NCBI RefSeq assembly: GCF_013167215.1
Contig: NZ_JABJWY010000038.1
Location: 897,628-961,627, forward strand
Length of the DNA: 64,000 nt
Origin: Sphingobacterium prati
GTDB lineage: Bacteria > Bacteroidota > Bacteroidia > Sphingobacteriales > Sphingobacteriaceae
Direction: 5' to 3'
Under the pieces are notes generated by a model. It had not been told where the DNA came from, searched no databases, and saw nothing but the letters and a program-made list of their open reading frames with translations. Below, piece by piece: positions 25,283 through 35,270 of the stretch (position 1 is the first letter of the stretch; the number at the start of each line of letters is the position of its first letter). The translations under genes were made by a program, and so were the position numbers.

Positions 25283-25557
25283 TAAAAATGTACCGTAAAG
25301 TGCATTGAGCTTGATTTTCAAAGAAATAATTTTTGTTTTGCCCTAAAATTTATCGCACACTTGCTTCATTTTACTAATAGGTATGGCACTAGATAGGTTC
25401 ATTCTTACCTTTGTACTGCTTTCTTTACTGCCAATATTGGATCAGGCAATGAAATTTTTTCAATTAATATGTGTTAAAAAATCAGAATAAAGTTCATTTC
25501 TTATTAACTTATCCTTATTTTCGAGCCGTATTATAATACTTTTACAGTTATCATTTT

Positions 25558-28500
25558 ATGAACTATACTAAAATCAACAATCTTTTAGGATGGATATGTG
25601 CGCTCATTGCAACAGTAGCATATGTCATGACTGCCGAACGATCGACGAGTTGGTGGGACTGTGGCGAGTTCATCGCCTCGGCCTTTAAACTTCAAATTGT
25701 GCACCAGCCAGGGGCACCTTTATTCTTAATGATTCAAAACATTTTCTCGAATCTTGCTGGAGGTGATGTGACACGAATCGCTTTCTGGATGAATGTGGGT
25801 TCTGCTGTATGTAGTGGTCTGACTATTTTATTTTTGTTCTGGACGATTACAGCCCTGGCTAAGAAAGTCGTTGCAAAAAGCGTCGGTGAGTCATACAATT
25901 CAACAGACTTGATCAAGATATTTGGATCAGGTATCGTCGGAGCATTGGCTTACGCTTTTACAGATACATTTTGGTTTTCTGCGGTTGAATCCGAAGTATA
26001 TGCCATGTCTTCGCTTTGTACGGCTGTTGTATTTTGGGGGATCTTAAAATGGGAAAATCATGCTGACGAGGCTGGTGCTGACCGTTGGTTGATCTTTATC
26101 GCCTATGTGATGGGACTTTCCATTGGGGTGCACTTACTGAATCTTTTGGTGATTCCGGCCATCGCCTTGGTGATCTACTTTAAACGATCCAAAACAGTGA
26201 CTTCTTCAGGAGCGACAAAAGCCTTTCTAATCGGTGTCGTTGTGCTGGCACTGATTTTATGGGGTATTATCCAATACACGGTAAAAGCTGCCGCTTATTT
26301 TGATTTATTCTTTGTGAATAGCTTGGGAATGGGTTTTGGTACTGGCTTCAATCTGTTTTTCATTTTGTTGATTGCTCTTTTTGTCTATGGTATCTGGTAT
26401 TCCATCAAAAAAGCAAAACCGATGCTGAACCTGATTTTGATCAGCACAGCATTTATCATCTTTGGTTATAGCTCCTTTGCGATGATCATGGTACGCGCCA
26501 AAGCGAACCCGACCTTAAATAATAGTGATCCGGATAATGCCTTTTCTTTTGTAAGTTATTTGGGTCGTGAGCAGTACGCAAGTGAGCCGCTTCTGAACGG
26601 ACCGACATTTGATGCGCAGGTCGTAGATGCTGAGCCTACTTATACGTATAGAAAAGATAAGGACAAATACACGAAAGTAGAAAATGGTATGGATTATAAA
26701 TACGATAAGACGATGTTTTTCCCGCGTGTTTATAGTTCAAGAGATCAAGGTCATATCGATTATTATCGTGATTACTTAAAGATCCCAGAAGGACAATCGC
26801 CTACATTCGGTGATAACGTGAAATTCTTCTTTAGCTATCAGATCGGACATATGTACGGCCGTTATTTCCTTTGGAATTTTGCCGGCCGCCAGAATGATCA
26901 GCAAGGACAGGGATCTTTTACGGAAGGGAACTGGATCTCCGGTGCTAAACCTGTTGATCAGATGCATGTGGGTGGACAAAATACCATTCCAGACTCATTG
27001 AAAACTGATCCTTCAAATAATAAATATTATTTCTTGCCTTTGATCATTGGTTTGATCGGTGCATTTTGGCACTTTGGTAAAAGACAGCGTGATGCTGGAA
27101 TCGTAGGGTTACTGTTCTTTTTTACAGGTCTAGCAATTGTCTTATACTTGAATCAAAGCCCATTGCAGCCACGTGAGCGTGATTATGCTTATGCGGGTTC
27201 ATTCTACGCATTTGCAATATGGATCGGTTTGGGGGTATTTGCCATTGCGGATTATTTAAGTAAAAAGGTGGATGGTAAGATGGCCGCAGGTATCGCTACA
27301 GCAGCCTGCTTGTTGGGCGCTCCTGTATTACTAGGATTCCAGAACTGGGATGATCATGATCGTTCCGAGAAAACAACAGCGCGTGATTTAGCCAAAAACT
27401 ACCTGGCATCCTGTGCACCGAATGCAATCTTGTTTACCTATGGTGATAACGATACTTATCCATTGTGGTATGTGCAGGAGGTTGAAAACTATCGTCCTGA
27501 TGTACGGGTGGTAAACTTGAGTTTGTTGAGTTCTGACTGGTATATGCGTCAGATGAAACAAAAAGTTAATCAAGCGGATGGATTACCAATCAGTATTGAT
27601 GACGAAAAGTTCAAAAAAGGTGTCCGTGAGGTGCTTTATTATCAAGATATGAAAGTGCCCGGTCACGTAGATCTTGATTTGGTGATGCAGATCTTATTGT
27701 CTGATGACCAAAAAAATAAGCTGGAATTGCGTGGTGGTAAATTTGAGAATTTTTTACCGACCAAAAATTTTAGCCTTCCAGTAAACAAGGATGCTGTATT
27801 GAAAAATAATGTCGTTCCAAAAGCATGGCAGGAATCAATTGTAGATACAATGACCTGGACGTATAATCGAAACTACGTATCTAGAGCCGAGCTGTCGATC
27901 CTAAACGTCCTGTTGAACAATAACTGGAAGCGTCCGATTTATTTTGCTGCGACCGTTCCAAATGACAACTACCTTGGGCTGGATAAATATCTGGTACAGG
28001 AGGGGTTTGCTTTACGTTTAATGCCTATTGCTACTCCTGCAGGATCCGAAGGTACCTTGGTGGATACGCAGTCAGCCTTTAAAGATATTACTACCAAATA
28101 CCAATGGGGTAATATGGCAAATGCTTCGTATTTAGATCCTGAATCCTATCGCATGATCACCATGATTACCAATACGGTGATGGGGGGTACGGCTACGCAG
28201 TTAATGATGGAAGGTCATAAAGATGAAGCGCGTAAAGTGGCTGTTGAGACTTATGAGAAGATGCCAAAACGTGTGTACTTGATGCGTGATATTCTGGGTT
28301 ATATTCCAATTATCAATGTATTATACGAAACCGGCGAAAACAAGCGTGCGAATGAGATCGTGAACCGCAACCTGAAATTTATGACGCAAAATATGCGTTG
28401 GTATCAGGATATCGCACAAACAAAAGCTGAGCTTGAATATTCGAATATTGGTACGGCTTTAAGGGCTTTGGGCGCATATAAGAGCATATTGGCTTCCACT

Positions 28501-28572
28501 TCGGAAAAACAATTGCTACAACAGGTAACTGAACTGGAAAAATCGTATAAGCAACAATATGGTGTAGAATAA
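25558..28572 (+). CDS. DUF2723 membrane protein (GT117-type protein O-glycosyltransferase)
   Basis: This 1004-residue protein has an N-terminal polytopic part with about a dozen helices and a soluble C-terminal part. The segment TSWWDCGEFIASAFKLQIVH followed by QPGAPLFLMIQN near residue 30 is the signature of DUF2723, the GT-C-like family annotated as protein O-mannosyltransferase-like (GT117) in Bacteroidota. The aspartate and glutamate in WDCGEF are likely catalytic, by analogy with GT-C enzymes. A second membrane block lies at about 490-600 (QPRERDYAYAGSFYAF). The final 250 residues resemble TPR-like helices. It is monocistronic and ends in a very strong terminator. Substrates would be exported proteins; the sugar is unproven. 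Confidence 0.88.
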   Translation: MNYTKINNLLGWICALIATVAYVMTAERSTSWWDCGEFIASAFKLQIVHQPGAPLFLMIQNIFSNLAGGDVTRIAFWMNVGSAVCSGLTILFLFWTITALAKKVVAKSVGESYNSTDLIKIFGSGIVGALAYAFTDTFWFSAVESEVYAMSSLCTAVVFWGILKWENHADEAGADRWLIFIAYVMGLSIGVHLLNLLVIPAIALVIYFKRSKTVTSSGATKAFLIGVVVLALILWGIIQYTVKAAAYFDLFFVNSLGMGFGTGFNLFFILLIALFVYGIWYSIKKAKPMLNLILISTAFIIFGYSSFAMIMVRAKANPTLNNSDPDNAFSFVSYLGREQYASEPLLNGPTFDAQVVDAEPTYTYRKDKDKYTKVENGMDYKYDKTMFFPRVYSSRDQGHIDYYRDYLKIPEGQSPTFGDNVKFFFSYQIGHMYGRYFLWNFAGRQNDQQGQGSFTEGNWISGAKPVDQMHVGGQNTIPDSLKTDPSNNKYYFLPLIIGLIGAFWHFGKRQRDAGIVGLLFFFTGLAIVLYLNQSPLQPRERDYAYAGSFYAFAIWIGLGVFAIADYLSKKVDGKMAAGIATAACLLGAPVLLGFQNWDDHDRSEKTTARDLAKNYLASCAPNAILFTYGDNDTYPLWYVQEVENYRPDVRVVNLSLLSSDWYMRQMKQKVNQADGLPISIDDEKFKKGVREVLYYQDMKVPGHVDLDLVMQILLSDDQKNKLELRGGKFENFLPTKNFSLPVNKDAVLKNNVVPKAWQESIVDTMTWTYNRNYVSRAELSILNVLLNNNWKRPIYFAATVPNDNYLGLDKYLVQEGFALRLMPIATPAGSEGTLVDTQSAFKDITTKYQWGNMANASYLDPESYRMITMITNTVMGGTATQLMMEGHKDEARKVAVETYEKMPKRVYLMRDILGYIPIINVLYETGENKRANEIVNRNLKFMTQNMRWYQDIAQTKAELEYSNIGTALRALGAYKSILASTSEKQLLQQVTELEKSYKQQYGVE

Positions 28573-28601
28573 TCATTCACAACATCATTTTTAATGATAA
28601 G

Positions 28602-28676
28602 GAGCTGCCCTCGGTTGTACATATCCAACGAAAAAATAACTTTTGAATTGGATGTCGCTGAGGGCAGCTCTTTTTT
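28602..28676 (+). terminator. Strong terminator after the GT117 gene
   Basis: Outer arms GAGCTGCCCTC (28602-28612) and GAGGGCAGCTC (28660-28670) enclose an inner TCCAA/TTGGA stem. A run of six T follows, 30 bases after the stop. Confidence 0.88.
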
Positions 28677-28715
28677 AATTATTTTTTCTTAGCTTAACGG
28701 CATAAAACCAACCTT

Positions 28716-30107
28716 ATGATGAAACGTCAACTGAAATTGTGGGATGCGATTATGCTGGTCATGGGCTCGATGATCGGAAGTGGAATCTTTATTGTGTCGA
28801 GCGATATGATGCGGCAACTGGGCTCAGGATACTGGTTGGCAATTGTATGGATACTGACTGCTGTAGCGACTGTTGCGGCAGCTATTTGTTACGGCGAGCT
28901 ATCTTCGATGTATCCCAAAGCTGGTGGACAATACACTTATCTCACCGAAGTGTTCGGTAAACCAATTGGTTTTTTGTATGGCTGGAGCTTATTTACCGTT
29001 ATCCAGACGGGTACGATAGCGGCTGTTGCGGTTGCCTTCGGTAAGTTTACCGCCTATTTGATCCCGCAATTGAACGATGCGGCACCAATTTTTCAACGCG
29101 GTGAGTTTAAGATTACCTGGATACAGATACTGGCGATGGGCGTGATTCTCTTGCTAACCTATATCAATACGCGCGGGATCAAGAGCGGTAAGTCTGTGCA
29201 GTCTTTTTTTACCTCTGCAAAAATTATTGCATTGGTTCTATTAATCGTTGGTGGACTGTTTTTAATCAAAGAAAATCATTTTTCGGAAAATATGGCTTAC
29301 AGCTGGGATGCTTTTCAGAATCTGAAAGGTGAGGGCTGGATGGGGATTTCCGGTGGTGCTTTAATGGGGGCATTGGCCGCAGCTATGGTTGGCTCTGTCT
29401 TTAGTAGTGTTGCCTGGGAAAACGTGACCTTTGTGTCAGGCGAGATTGTGAATCCACAGCGTAACGTGGTGCGGGCGCTCGTCATCGGAACCAGCCTCGT
29501 TATGCTTTTATACATTTGTTGTAACTACATCTATCTTTCTGCTTTAAGTAGGGAAGAGATCGCCTTTGCTACAAATGACCGGGTCGCAATTGCTGCTGCT
29601 GAAAAGATGTTGGGACATACCGGTACAATAGCGATGGCCATCTTGGTGATGATATCAACATTTGGCTGTGTCAATGGTCTTGCGCTGTCTGGAGCACGGG
29701 TTTTTCAGACCATGGCCAAAGATGGTTTATTCTTAAAGCAAGCTATTCCCAACAATAAATATGATGTACCGGCCCGCTCATTATGGTTACAGGGGATTTG
29801 GGCTTCCTTGCTCTGTTTAAGTGGTCAGTATGGCAATCTGTTGGATATGATCTCTTTCGTTATTGTCATATTTTATATGATCACTGTACTAGGGGTTATT
29901 ATTCAACGTGTCCGAAAACCTGAACTGGAACGTTCTTATCGAACCTTTCTATTTCCCATTACACCGATTATCTATCTCCTCATTGGTAGTGTGTTTTGCG
30001 TACTTTTAATTATCTATAAACCACAGTATACCTGGCCAGGTTTTATACTGGTATTGCTAGGGCTGCCTGTGTATTTTTTTGCACGGGGCAATAAGAAGGG
30101 TGATTAG
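28716..30107 (+). CDS. APC superfamily amino acid permease
   Basis: This 463-residue protein has about 12 membrane helices. Helix 1 carries the unwound substrate-binding motif GSMIGSGIFIVSSD, and helix 2 ends in CYGELSSMYPKAGGQYTYL, both typical of amino acid-polyamine-organocation transporters. The LAT-like group is likely from these segments. The amino acid carried is unknown. The start is ATG at 28716, followed directly by a second ATG that could also serve. No clear promoter is visible between the upstream terminator and the start, and nothing else in the 135-base gap to pyrR suggests co-transcription. Confidence 0.9.
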   Translation: MMKRQLKLWDAIMLVMGSMIGSGIFIVSSDMMRQLGSGYWLAIVWILTAVATVAAAICYGELSSMYPKAGGQYTYLTEVFGKPIGFLYGWSLFTVIQTGTIAAVAVAFGKFTAYLIPQLNDAAPIFQRGEFKITWIQILAMGVILLLTYINTRGIKSGKSVQSFFTSAKIIALVLLIVGGLFLIKENHFSENMAYSWDAFQNLKGEGWMGISGGALMGALAAAMVGSVFSSVAWENVTFVSGEIVNPQRNVVRALVIGTSLVMLLYICCNYIYLSALSREEIAFATNDRVAIAAAEKMLGHTGTIAMAILVMISTFGCVNGLALSGARVFQTMAKDGLFLKQAIPNNKYDVPARSLWLQGIWASLLCLSGQYGNLLDMISFVIVIFYMITVLGVIIQRVRKPELERSYRTFLFPITPIIYLLIGSVFCVLLIIYKPQYTWPGFILVLLGLPVYFFARGNKKGD

Positions 30108-30218
30108 GATAAATATGCTGTTGTTTTAGAAGTTATTGGTCTCAGAGTTAATGCTGGAAATGAATTGAAATGTTGAAATTAATTGGGAAACGAGCGATAG
30201 TTTTTGTTAAAAAAAGTG

Positions 30219-30226
30219 TAGCTTTG
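30219..30226 (+). promoter_or_regulatory. -7 box of pyrRB
   Basis: TAGCTTTG is a full TAnnTTTG match 16 bases before the pyrR ATG. The predicted leader is only about 10 bases, which leaves no room for a PyrR attenuator before pyrR. The TTTG at 30203-30206 is too close to serve as a normal -33 element. Confidence 0.45.
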
Positions 30227-30242
30227 CTCAAACATTCCCATA

Positions 30243-30806
30243 ATGAAACAGTCGATTTTATTAGACGGACCAAAATTTCAAATCACCATTCAAAGACTAT
30301 GTCGTCAATTGATTGAGAATCACGGTGATTTTTCAAATGCTGTCGTCATCGGTATCCAACCAAGAGGAACTTTCTTAGCTAGACGTATCGTCAAAGAACT
30401 TGAACGCATGATCGAAAAACCGATCTTGGTCGGCGATCTGGATATTACATTTTATCGGGACGATTTCCGTACAAAAGGTAATGCAGGTCCGTTGTTAGCA
30501 AATAGTACAAATATCAATTTTATTGTAGAAGGTAAAGACGTTATTTTTATTGATGATGTCTTGTGGACAGGACGTACCATTCGGGCTGCCATGGATGCTG
30601 TACAGGCTTTTGGAAGAGCAAGAAGCATTGAATTGCTTGTTTTGGTCGATCGTCGATTCTCCAGACAGATTCCGATTCAACCCGATTATATTGGAATACA
30701 GGTTGATTCTATAGATTCACAAAAAGTCATTGTGAACTGGAAAGAATCTGACGATCAGGATAGCATTATCTTGGTCACGGAGAAAAAATCTTTGGGTAAT
30801 GATTAG
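30243..30806 (+). CDS. pyrR: PyrR: uracil phosphoribosyltransferase / pyr regulator
   Basis: This 187-residue type I phosphoribosyltransferase has the PRPP loop KDVIFIDDVLWTGRT near residue 100 and VVIGIQPRGTFLARRI near residue 38. Length and sequence fit PyrR, which in Firmicutes binds pyr mRNA and in many bacteria also makes UMP from uracil. It stands 100 bases before pyrB. The spacer lacks a recognisable PyrR anti-antiterminator, so an RNA-binding role is not supported here, while the enzymatic role is. Confidence 0.92.
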   Translation: MKQSILLDGPKFQITIQRLCRQLIENHGDFSNAVVIGIQPRGTFLARRIVKELERMIEKPILVGDLDITFYRDDFRTKGNAGPLLANSTNINFIVEGKDVIFIDDVLWTGRTIRAAMDAVQAFGRARSIELLVLVDRRFSRQIPIQPDYIGIQVDSIDSQKVIVNWKESDDQDSIILVTEKKSLGND

Positions 30807-30906
30807 AAATCCGGTTCGGTAAAGAAATAACGGAAGGTTCTATAGACCCTTGGGGAGGAACACTTCAATTAAAAAATGATTAGTAAATACTTGAATATAC
30901 TATAAA

Positions 30907-31845
30907 ATGTCAGCTGCAGTAGAACAATTAAGTACTCGCCATTTGTTGGGAATCAAAGATCTAAATGAACAAGATATCCAATTGATTCTGGATACAGCGA
31001 GTAATTTCAAAGAGGTATTAAATCGACCGATCAAAAAGGTGCCTTCTCTAAGGGATATCACCATCGCCAATGTGTTTTTTGAGAATTCAACACGTACGCG
31101 GCTTTCTTTTGAACTTGCCGAGAAAAGACTATCTGCAGATATTGTCAATTTTGCGGCTTCTTCTTCTTCAGTGAGTAAGGGAGAGACTCTGATTGATACC
31201 GTCAACAATATCCTTGCGATGAAGGTGGATATGATTGTGATGCGACATCCCTACGCGGGAGCAGGCGTGTTCTTAAGTAAACATGTCGATGCGCAAATTG
31301 TAAATGCTGGCGACGGAGCACATGAACATCCTACGCAAGCGCTGTTGGACTCTTTCTCTATCCGCGAGCGCTTTGGTGATGTAGCTGGACGCAAAGTGGC
31401 TATTATTGGTGATATAACACATTCTCGCGTTGCTTTATCCAATATTTTATGCCTTCAAAAACAAGGCGCAGAGGTGATGGTCTGTGGGCCTACAACATTA
31501 ATTCCAAAGCATATTACTTCTTTGGGTGTGAAAGTAGAACATGATCTGAGAAAAGCGTTAAATTGGTGCGATGTAGCAAATATGTTGCGTATTCAATTGG
31601 AACGTCAGGATATTGCTTATTTTCCTTCTTTGAGAGAATACTCCATGTTATATGGGTTAAATAAACAAATCTTGGATTCCCTGGAAAAACCGATTACCAT
31701 TATGCACCCTGGGCCGATCAACCGTGGGGTGGAAATCACTTCGGATGTAGCGGATAGCGAACACTCCATTATCCTGGATCAGGTTGAAAATGGAGTTGCT
31801 GTTCGTATGGCAGTATTGTATCTATTGGCTGGACAACGAAGCTAA
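30907..31845 (+). CDS. pyrB: Aspartate carbamoyltransferase, catalytic chain
   Basis: This 312-residue enzyme forms N-carbamoyl-aspartate, the first committed step of pyrimidine synthesis. The carbamoyl-phosphate site FFENSTRTRLSFE, the GDGAHEHPTQALLD segment, the aspartate site region (LRIQLERQDIAYFPS, where E. coli has a longer 240s loop) and MHPGPINRGVEI are all present. No pyrI regulatory chain gene follows. It is the second gene after pyrR, so expression with PyrR is likely. A terminator lies about 70 bases downstream. Confidence 0.96.
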   Translation: MSAAVEQLSTRHLLGIKDLNEQDIQLILDTASNFKEVLNRPIKKVPSLRDITIANVFFENSTRTRLSFELAEKRLSADIVNFAASSSSVSKGETLIDTVNNILAMKVDMIVMRHPYAGAGVFLSKHVDAQIVNAGDGAHEHPTQALLDSFSIRERFGDVAGRKVAIIGDITHSRVALSNILCLQKQGAEVMVCGPTTLIPKHITSLGVKVEHDLRKALNWCDVANMLRIQLERQDIAYFPSLREYSMLYGLNKQILDSLEKPITIMHPGPINRGVEITSDVADSEHSIILDQVENGVAVRMAVLYLLAGQRS

Positions 31846-31914
31846 TTGAAATTTCAATTGGAGAACAGTTTAGGCGCTGGAAACAAAGTTGAAAGATTCG
31901 TTAATCAACAATAT

Positions 31915-31950
31915 TATGCCTGACTTTATTTTTGGTCGGGCATATTTTTT
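31915..31950 (+). terminator. Terminator after pyrB
   Basis: The arms TATGCCTGAC (31915-31924) and GTCGGGCATA (31935-31944) pair with one G-T wobble, followed by a run of six T. The rest of the 380-base gap before the TPR gene holds one promoter box and AT-rich sequence. Confidence 0.85.
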
Positions 31951-32185
31951 GTGCAAAATTTCCGTTATAATAGCGGGTTACTCACAGATGTTAATAACTT
32001 TTGTGTAAAATAGCTCAATTAAAGTATAATTTAGTAAAATGAATAAAACTATCTTCCAAAAATCGGGAAGATTTGAATTGATTTTCAATAAATTTTGGCT
32101 TATCTTGAAGCGGCTAATCGCAGCGGAAGAGCCGTTAAGTTTGTGTTTCAAGGCAAATTTATCTCGGTTTGAAGGGAGATTCGAT

Positions 32186-32193
32186 TACATTTG
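32186..32193 (+). promoter_or_regulatory. -7 box of the TPR-ExbBD cluster
   Basis: TACATTTG matches TAnnTTTG, 32 bases before the ATG at 32226. TTTG at 32168-32171 is only 14 bases upstream, so the -33 element is uncertain. Confidence 0.4.
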
Positions 32194-32225
32194 CAGATAA
32201 ATAACATATTAAGGTTTCACATATT

Positions 32226-35200
32226 ATGTATAAGAAGATTTACCAGGTGGGAGTTGCACTAACCGTTATGGCGACGCCAGCATTAGCGCAACAGACAGAA
32301 TGGCAACAAATCAATAAGGCTTACAAAACCGGGATGGAATTGTATGAACGCGGAAAATTCAGCTCTGCATCCGCACAATTTGATCGCGTTGAAGCTTTGC
32401 GGACAAAATCCAACCTACAATTGGATGAGACGGAGGAGCTATCTTTATTAAAGGAAAATGTACGGTATTATCAAGCTGTTTGCGCCTTGGAATTGGGCGA
32501 GTCCAATGCTGAAAATCGCTTCCTAAAATATATCAAAGATTTCCCTGTTAGCGCCAATTCCAAGGCTGCATACTTTCAGATTGGTAAATCGTATTATGCC
32601 AAAAAGGATTATGTTAAAGCGATTGAATGGTTTACAAAGATTGATAGTAAAAACCTCGCCGGTAAAGAGAATGTAGAATACCGTTTTAAATTGGGTTATG
32701 CTTCTTTTATGACGAAAGATTATAAAACAGCAAAGCCATTATTTGAGGGATTGAAAGATCAAAAAACTGAATTTCAAGAGGCGTCAATCTACTACTATGC
32801 CTATTTATGTTATTTAGACGCGGAGTATAAGACAGCTTTAAATGAATTTGAGCGTTTGAATGGCTCAAAGCAGTTTGAAAACAGTTATCCTTACTATATT
32901 ACAGCCCTTTATTTTCTAGATAAACGTTACGATGATGTGTTGGACTATGCCTTACCTATCTTATCACGTACTAAACAGGAAAATGAAACCGAAATGTTTC
33001 GTATTATCGCCGCAACTTATTTTATTAAAGGGGATCTGAACACATCAAAAGAATATTACGACAAATTCCAGGCACAAGACCAAGGCAAGACACAAAATAA
33101 TCAAGATAGCTATCAGATCGGTTATATCGCCTACAAGCTAAAGGATTACGATAAGGCGATCACGGAGTTGGAGAAAATGACGGAGCCTGACGCTTATTAT
33201 CAATCGGCCATGATTACCTTGGGGGATAGTTTCTTGAAAAAAGGAAATAAACAATCTGCACGTAATGCATTCTTCAGAGCTTCGAAACTGGATTTCGATC
33301 CGGCTATGAAAGAAGAGGGGCTATTCAACTATGCAAAGCTTTCCTATGAGTTGGAGTTCCATCAGGTGGCCTTGGCCTCTACACAGGAATATTTAAAAAC
33401 CTATCCAAAATCAAAACGCCAGGAAGAAGCAAAAACCTTATTGGCAGAAGTACTGTTGAGCACTAAAAACTACCGCGATGCGGTCGATATTTTGGAGTCT
33501 ATTCCGAAAAGGGGAAAGGAGGCGAATGCAGCTTATCAGAAAGTAACTTATTACAGAGGCCTCGAGTATTATAACGAACGTGCCTTTGAAAATGCAATTT
33601 CTTTATTTATTCGTTCCGAACAGCACCGTTACGACGAAGAAATCTACGCTCTTTCTACTTATTGGAAAGCGGAGGCCATGTATGAGGTGCGTAAATATGG
33701 CGAAGCTGTTACGAATTTTAATAAATTTTTACGTCTGCCTGGTGCGAGCAAAACAGATGTGTATGGCTATGCAAATTATGCCTTGGCTTACGCAGCTTTT
33801 CGTAATGGAAACTATAATACAGCAGCAAATTACTTTGAACGTTTCTTGGCCACAGGTGGTTCAAAAGGCTTAGAGATCAATACCCGTAACGATGCAATTG
33901 CACGTTTGGGTGACTCGTATTTTTCTTCTAAAAACTATGGCAGAGCACTGACGGAATATAATAAGCTAATCTCTTCCAAAGCGCCGAGTCAAGATTATGC
34001 GTTATTCCAACGTGGTATTATTCAAGGATTACAAGGGGATAATAATGGTAAGATTTCGACATTGAATGCTGTAATCGCTCAGTTCCCGAGTTCGAACTAT
34101 GCGGATGATATTGCGTTTGAAATTCCATATACACGATTCTTGATGGGCGAAAGCGATCAAGCGATTTCGGGACTTCAATCCATGGTGGAGAAATATCCCC
34201 GAAGCAGTTATGTGCCACGTGCTTTAGTAACAATCGGGTTGGTTCAATATAACCAGGACAACAATGATGCAGCTTTGGCAACGTTCCAACGTGTCGTTGA
34301 TCAATATGCTTCTACCGATGAAGCCAAACAAGCTATGCGTTCCATTGAGAATATTTACCTGGATAAAGGTGATGCAACCGGATATATCCGTTATGCTACA
34401 GGAACCAATTTAGGTGATCTTTCAAAATCGGAACAAGATTCACGTACATTCTCAACAGCAACAACCTTGTTCTCCCGCGGGAATTATCAAGGCGCTGTAG
34501 AAGCTGTAAATGCATATTTTGACAAATTTCCCAAACCAAATCAAGAAAAATATGCACGTTTTGTGCGTGCGGAAAGTAATGCTGCTTTGGGTAATACAGA
34601 AGACGCATTACACGATTACAACATTATCTTGAATGACTGGACATCACCTTATACGGAGCGTACATTGATTTCAGTATCAAATCTGTATTTGAAACAAAAG
34701 AAATATAATGAAGCAACCCAGTTGTTGAAAAAACTGGAGCTCACTTCTGAATATAAGTCTAACTACGGATTTGCAATCAATAATCTAATGGTTTCTTATT
34801 ATGAAATCGGCGATTATAAAGAAGCGTTAAACTATACGAACGCGGTGAAAAACTATGAGAAATCTTCTGAAGAAGAGATCGCGAATGCATTTTTATATGC
34901 TGGTAAGTGTTACGTGAAGCAGAACAAGAAAACGGAGGCGATGAAAGAGTTCAGCTTGGCGGCATTGAAGAGCCGTACCGTATTCGGCGCAGAAGCGAAA
35001 TACAATGTTGCGGTCCTTCAATTAGAAAACAAACAATACGATGCCTGTATCAAAACGGCAATGGACCTGTCTGACAATTTCTCTTCTTACGAATATTGGG
35101 TAGCAAAGAGCTTCATCACGATGGCTGATGCCTATGCAGGTAAAGGAGATACATTCCAGGCGAAAGCGACATTGGAATCAATAGTGGACAACTACGATGC

Positions 35201-35264
35201 GAAAGATGATGTTTTGCCTGCTGCAAAAGAGCGTCTAAATAAATTGAACAACAAAAAGAAATAG
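32226..35264 (+). CDS. Large exported TPR protein
   Basis: This 1012-residue protein starts with a signal peptide (MYKKIYQVGVALTVMATPALA, cleavage likely after ALA near residue 21). The rest consists almost wholly of tetratricopeptide-type helical repeats, for example YFQIGKSYYAKKDYVKAIEWF, GYIAYKLKDYDKAITELEKM, ALFQRGIIQGLQGDN and NVAVLQLENKQYDACI. Such periplasmic TPR scaffolds mediate protein contacts. It is followed six bases later by an outer-membrane barrel and then by SPOR, ExbB, ExbD and TonB-like genes. It is therefore probably the periplasmic scaffold of an energised envelope complex. No enzyme motif is seen. Confidence 0.85.
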   Translation: MYKKIYQVGVALTVMATPALAQQTEWQQINKAYKTGMELYERGKFSSASAQFDRVEALRTKSNLQLDETEELSLLKENVRYYQAVCALELGESNAENRFLKYIKDFPVSANSKAAYFQIGKSYYAKKDYVKAIEWFTKIDSKNLAGKENVEYRFKLGYASFMTKDYKTAKPLFEGLKDQKTEFQEASIYYYAYLCYLDAEYKTALNEFERLNGSKQFENSYPYYITALYFLDKRYDDVLDYALPILSRTKQENETEMFRIIAATYFIKGDLNTSKEYYDKFQAQDQGKTQNNQDSYQIGYIAYKLKDYDKAITELEKMTEPDAYYQSAMITLGDSFLKKGNKQSARNAFFRASKLDFDPAMKEEGLFNYAKLSYELEFHQVALASTQEYLKTYPKSKRQEEAKTLLAEVLLSTKNYRDAVDILESIPKRGKEANAAYQKVTYYRGLEYYNERAFENAISLFIRSEQHRYDEEIYALSTYWKAEAMYEVRKYGEAVTNFNKFLRLPGASKTDVYGYANYALAYAAFRNGNYNTAANYFERFLATGGSKGLEINTRNDAIARLGDSYFSSKNYGRALTEYNKLISSKAPSQDYALFQRGIIQGLQGDNNGKISTLNAVIAQFPSSNYADDIAFEIPYTRFLMGESDQAISGLQSMVEKYPRSSYVPRALVTIGLVQYNQDNNDAALATFQRVVDQYASTDEAKQAMRSIENIYLDKGDATGYIRYATGTNLGDLSKSEQDSRTFSTATTLFSRGNYQGAVEAVNAYFDKFPKPNQEKYARFVRAESNAALGNTEDALHDYNIILNDWTSPYTERTLISVSNLYLKQKKYNEATQLLKKLELTSEYKSNYGFAINNLMVSYYEIGDYKEALNYTNAVKNYEKSSEEEIANAFLYAGKCYVKQNKKTEAMKEFSLAALKSRTVFGAEAKYNVAVLQLENKQYDACIKTAMDLSDNFSSYEYWVAKSFITMADAYAGKGDTFQAKATLESIVDNYDAKDDVLPAAKERLNKLNNKKK

Positions 35265-35270
35265 GATACA

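Noticed and set aside
30807..30906. PyrR-dependent attenuator before pyrB
   Set aside because: No competing hairpins or T-run terminator could be drawn in the spacer.
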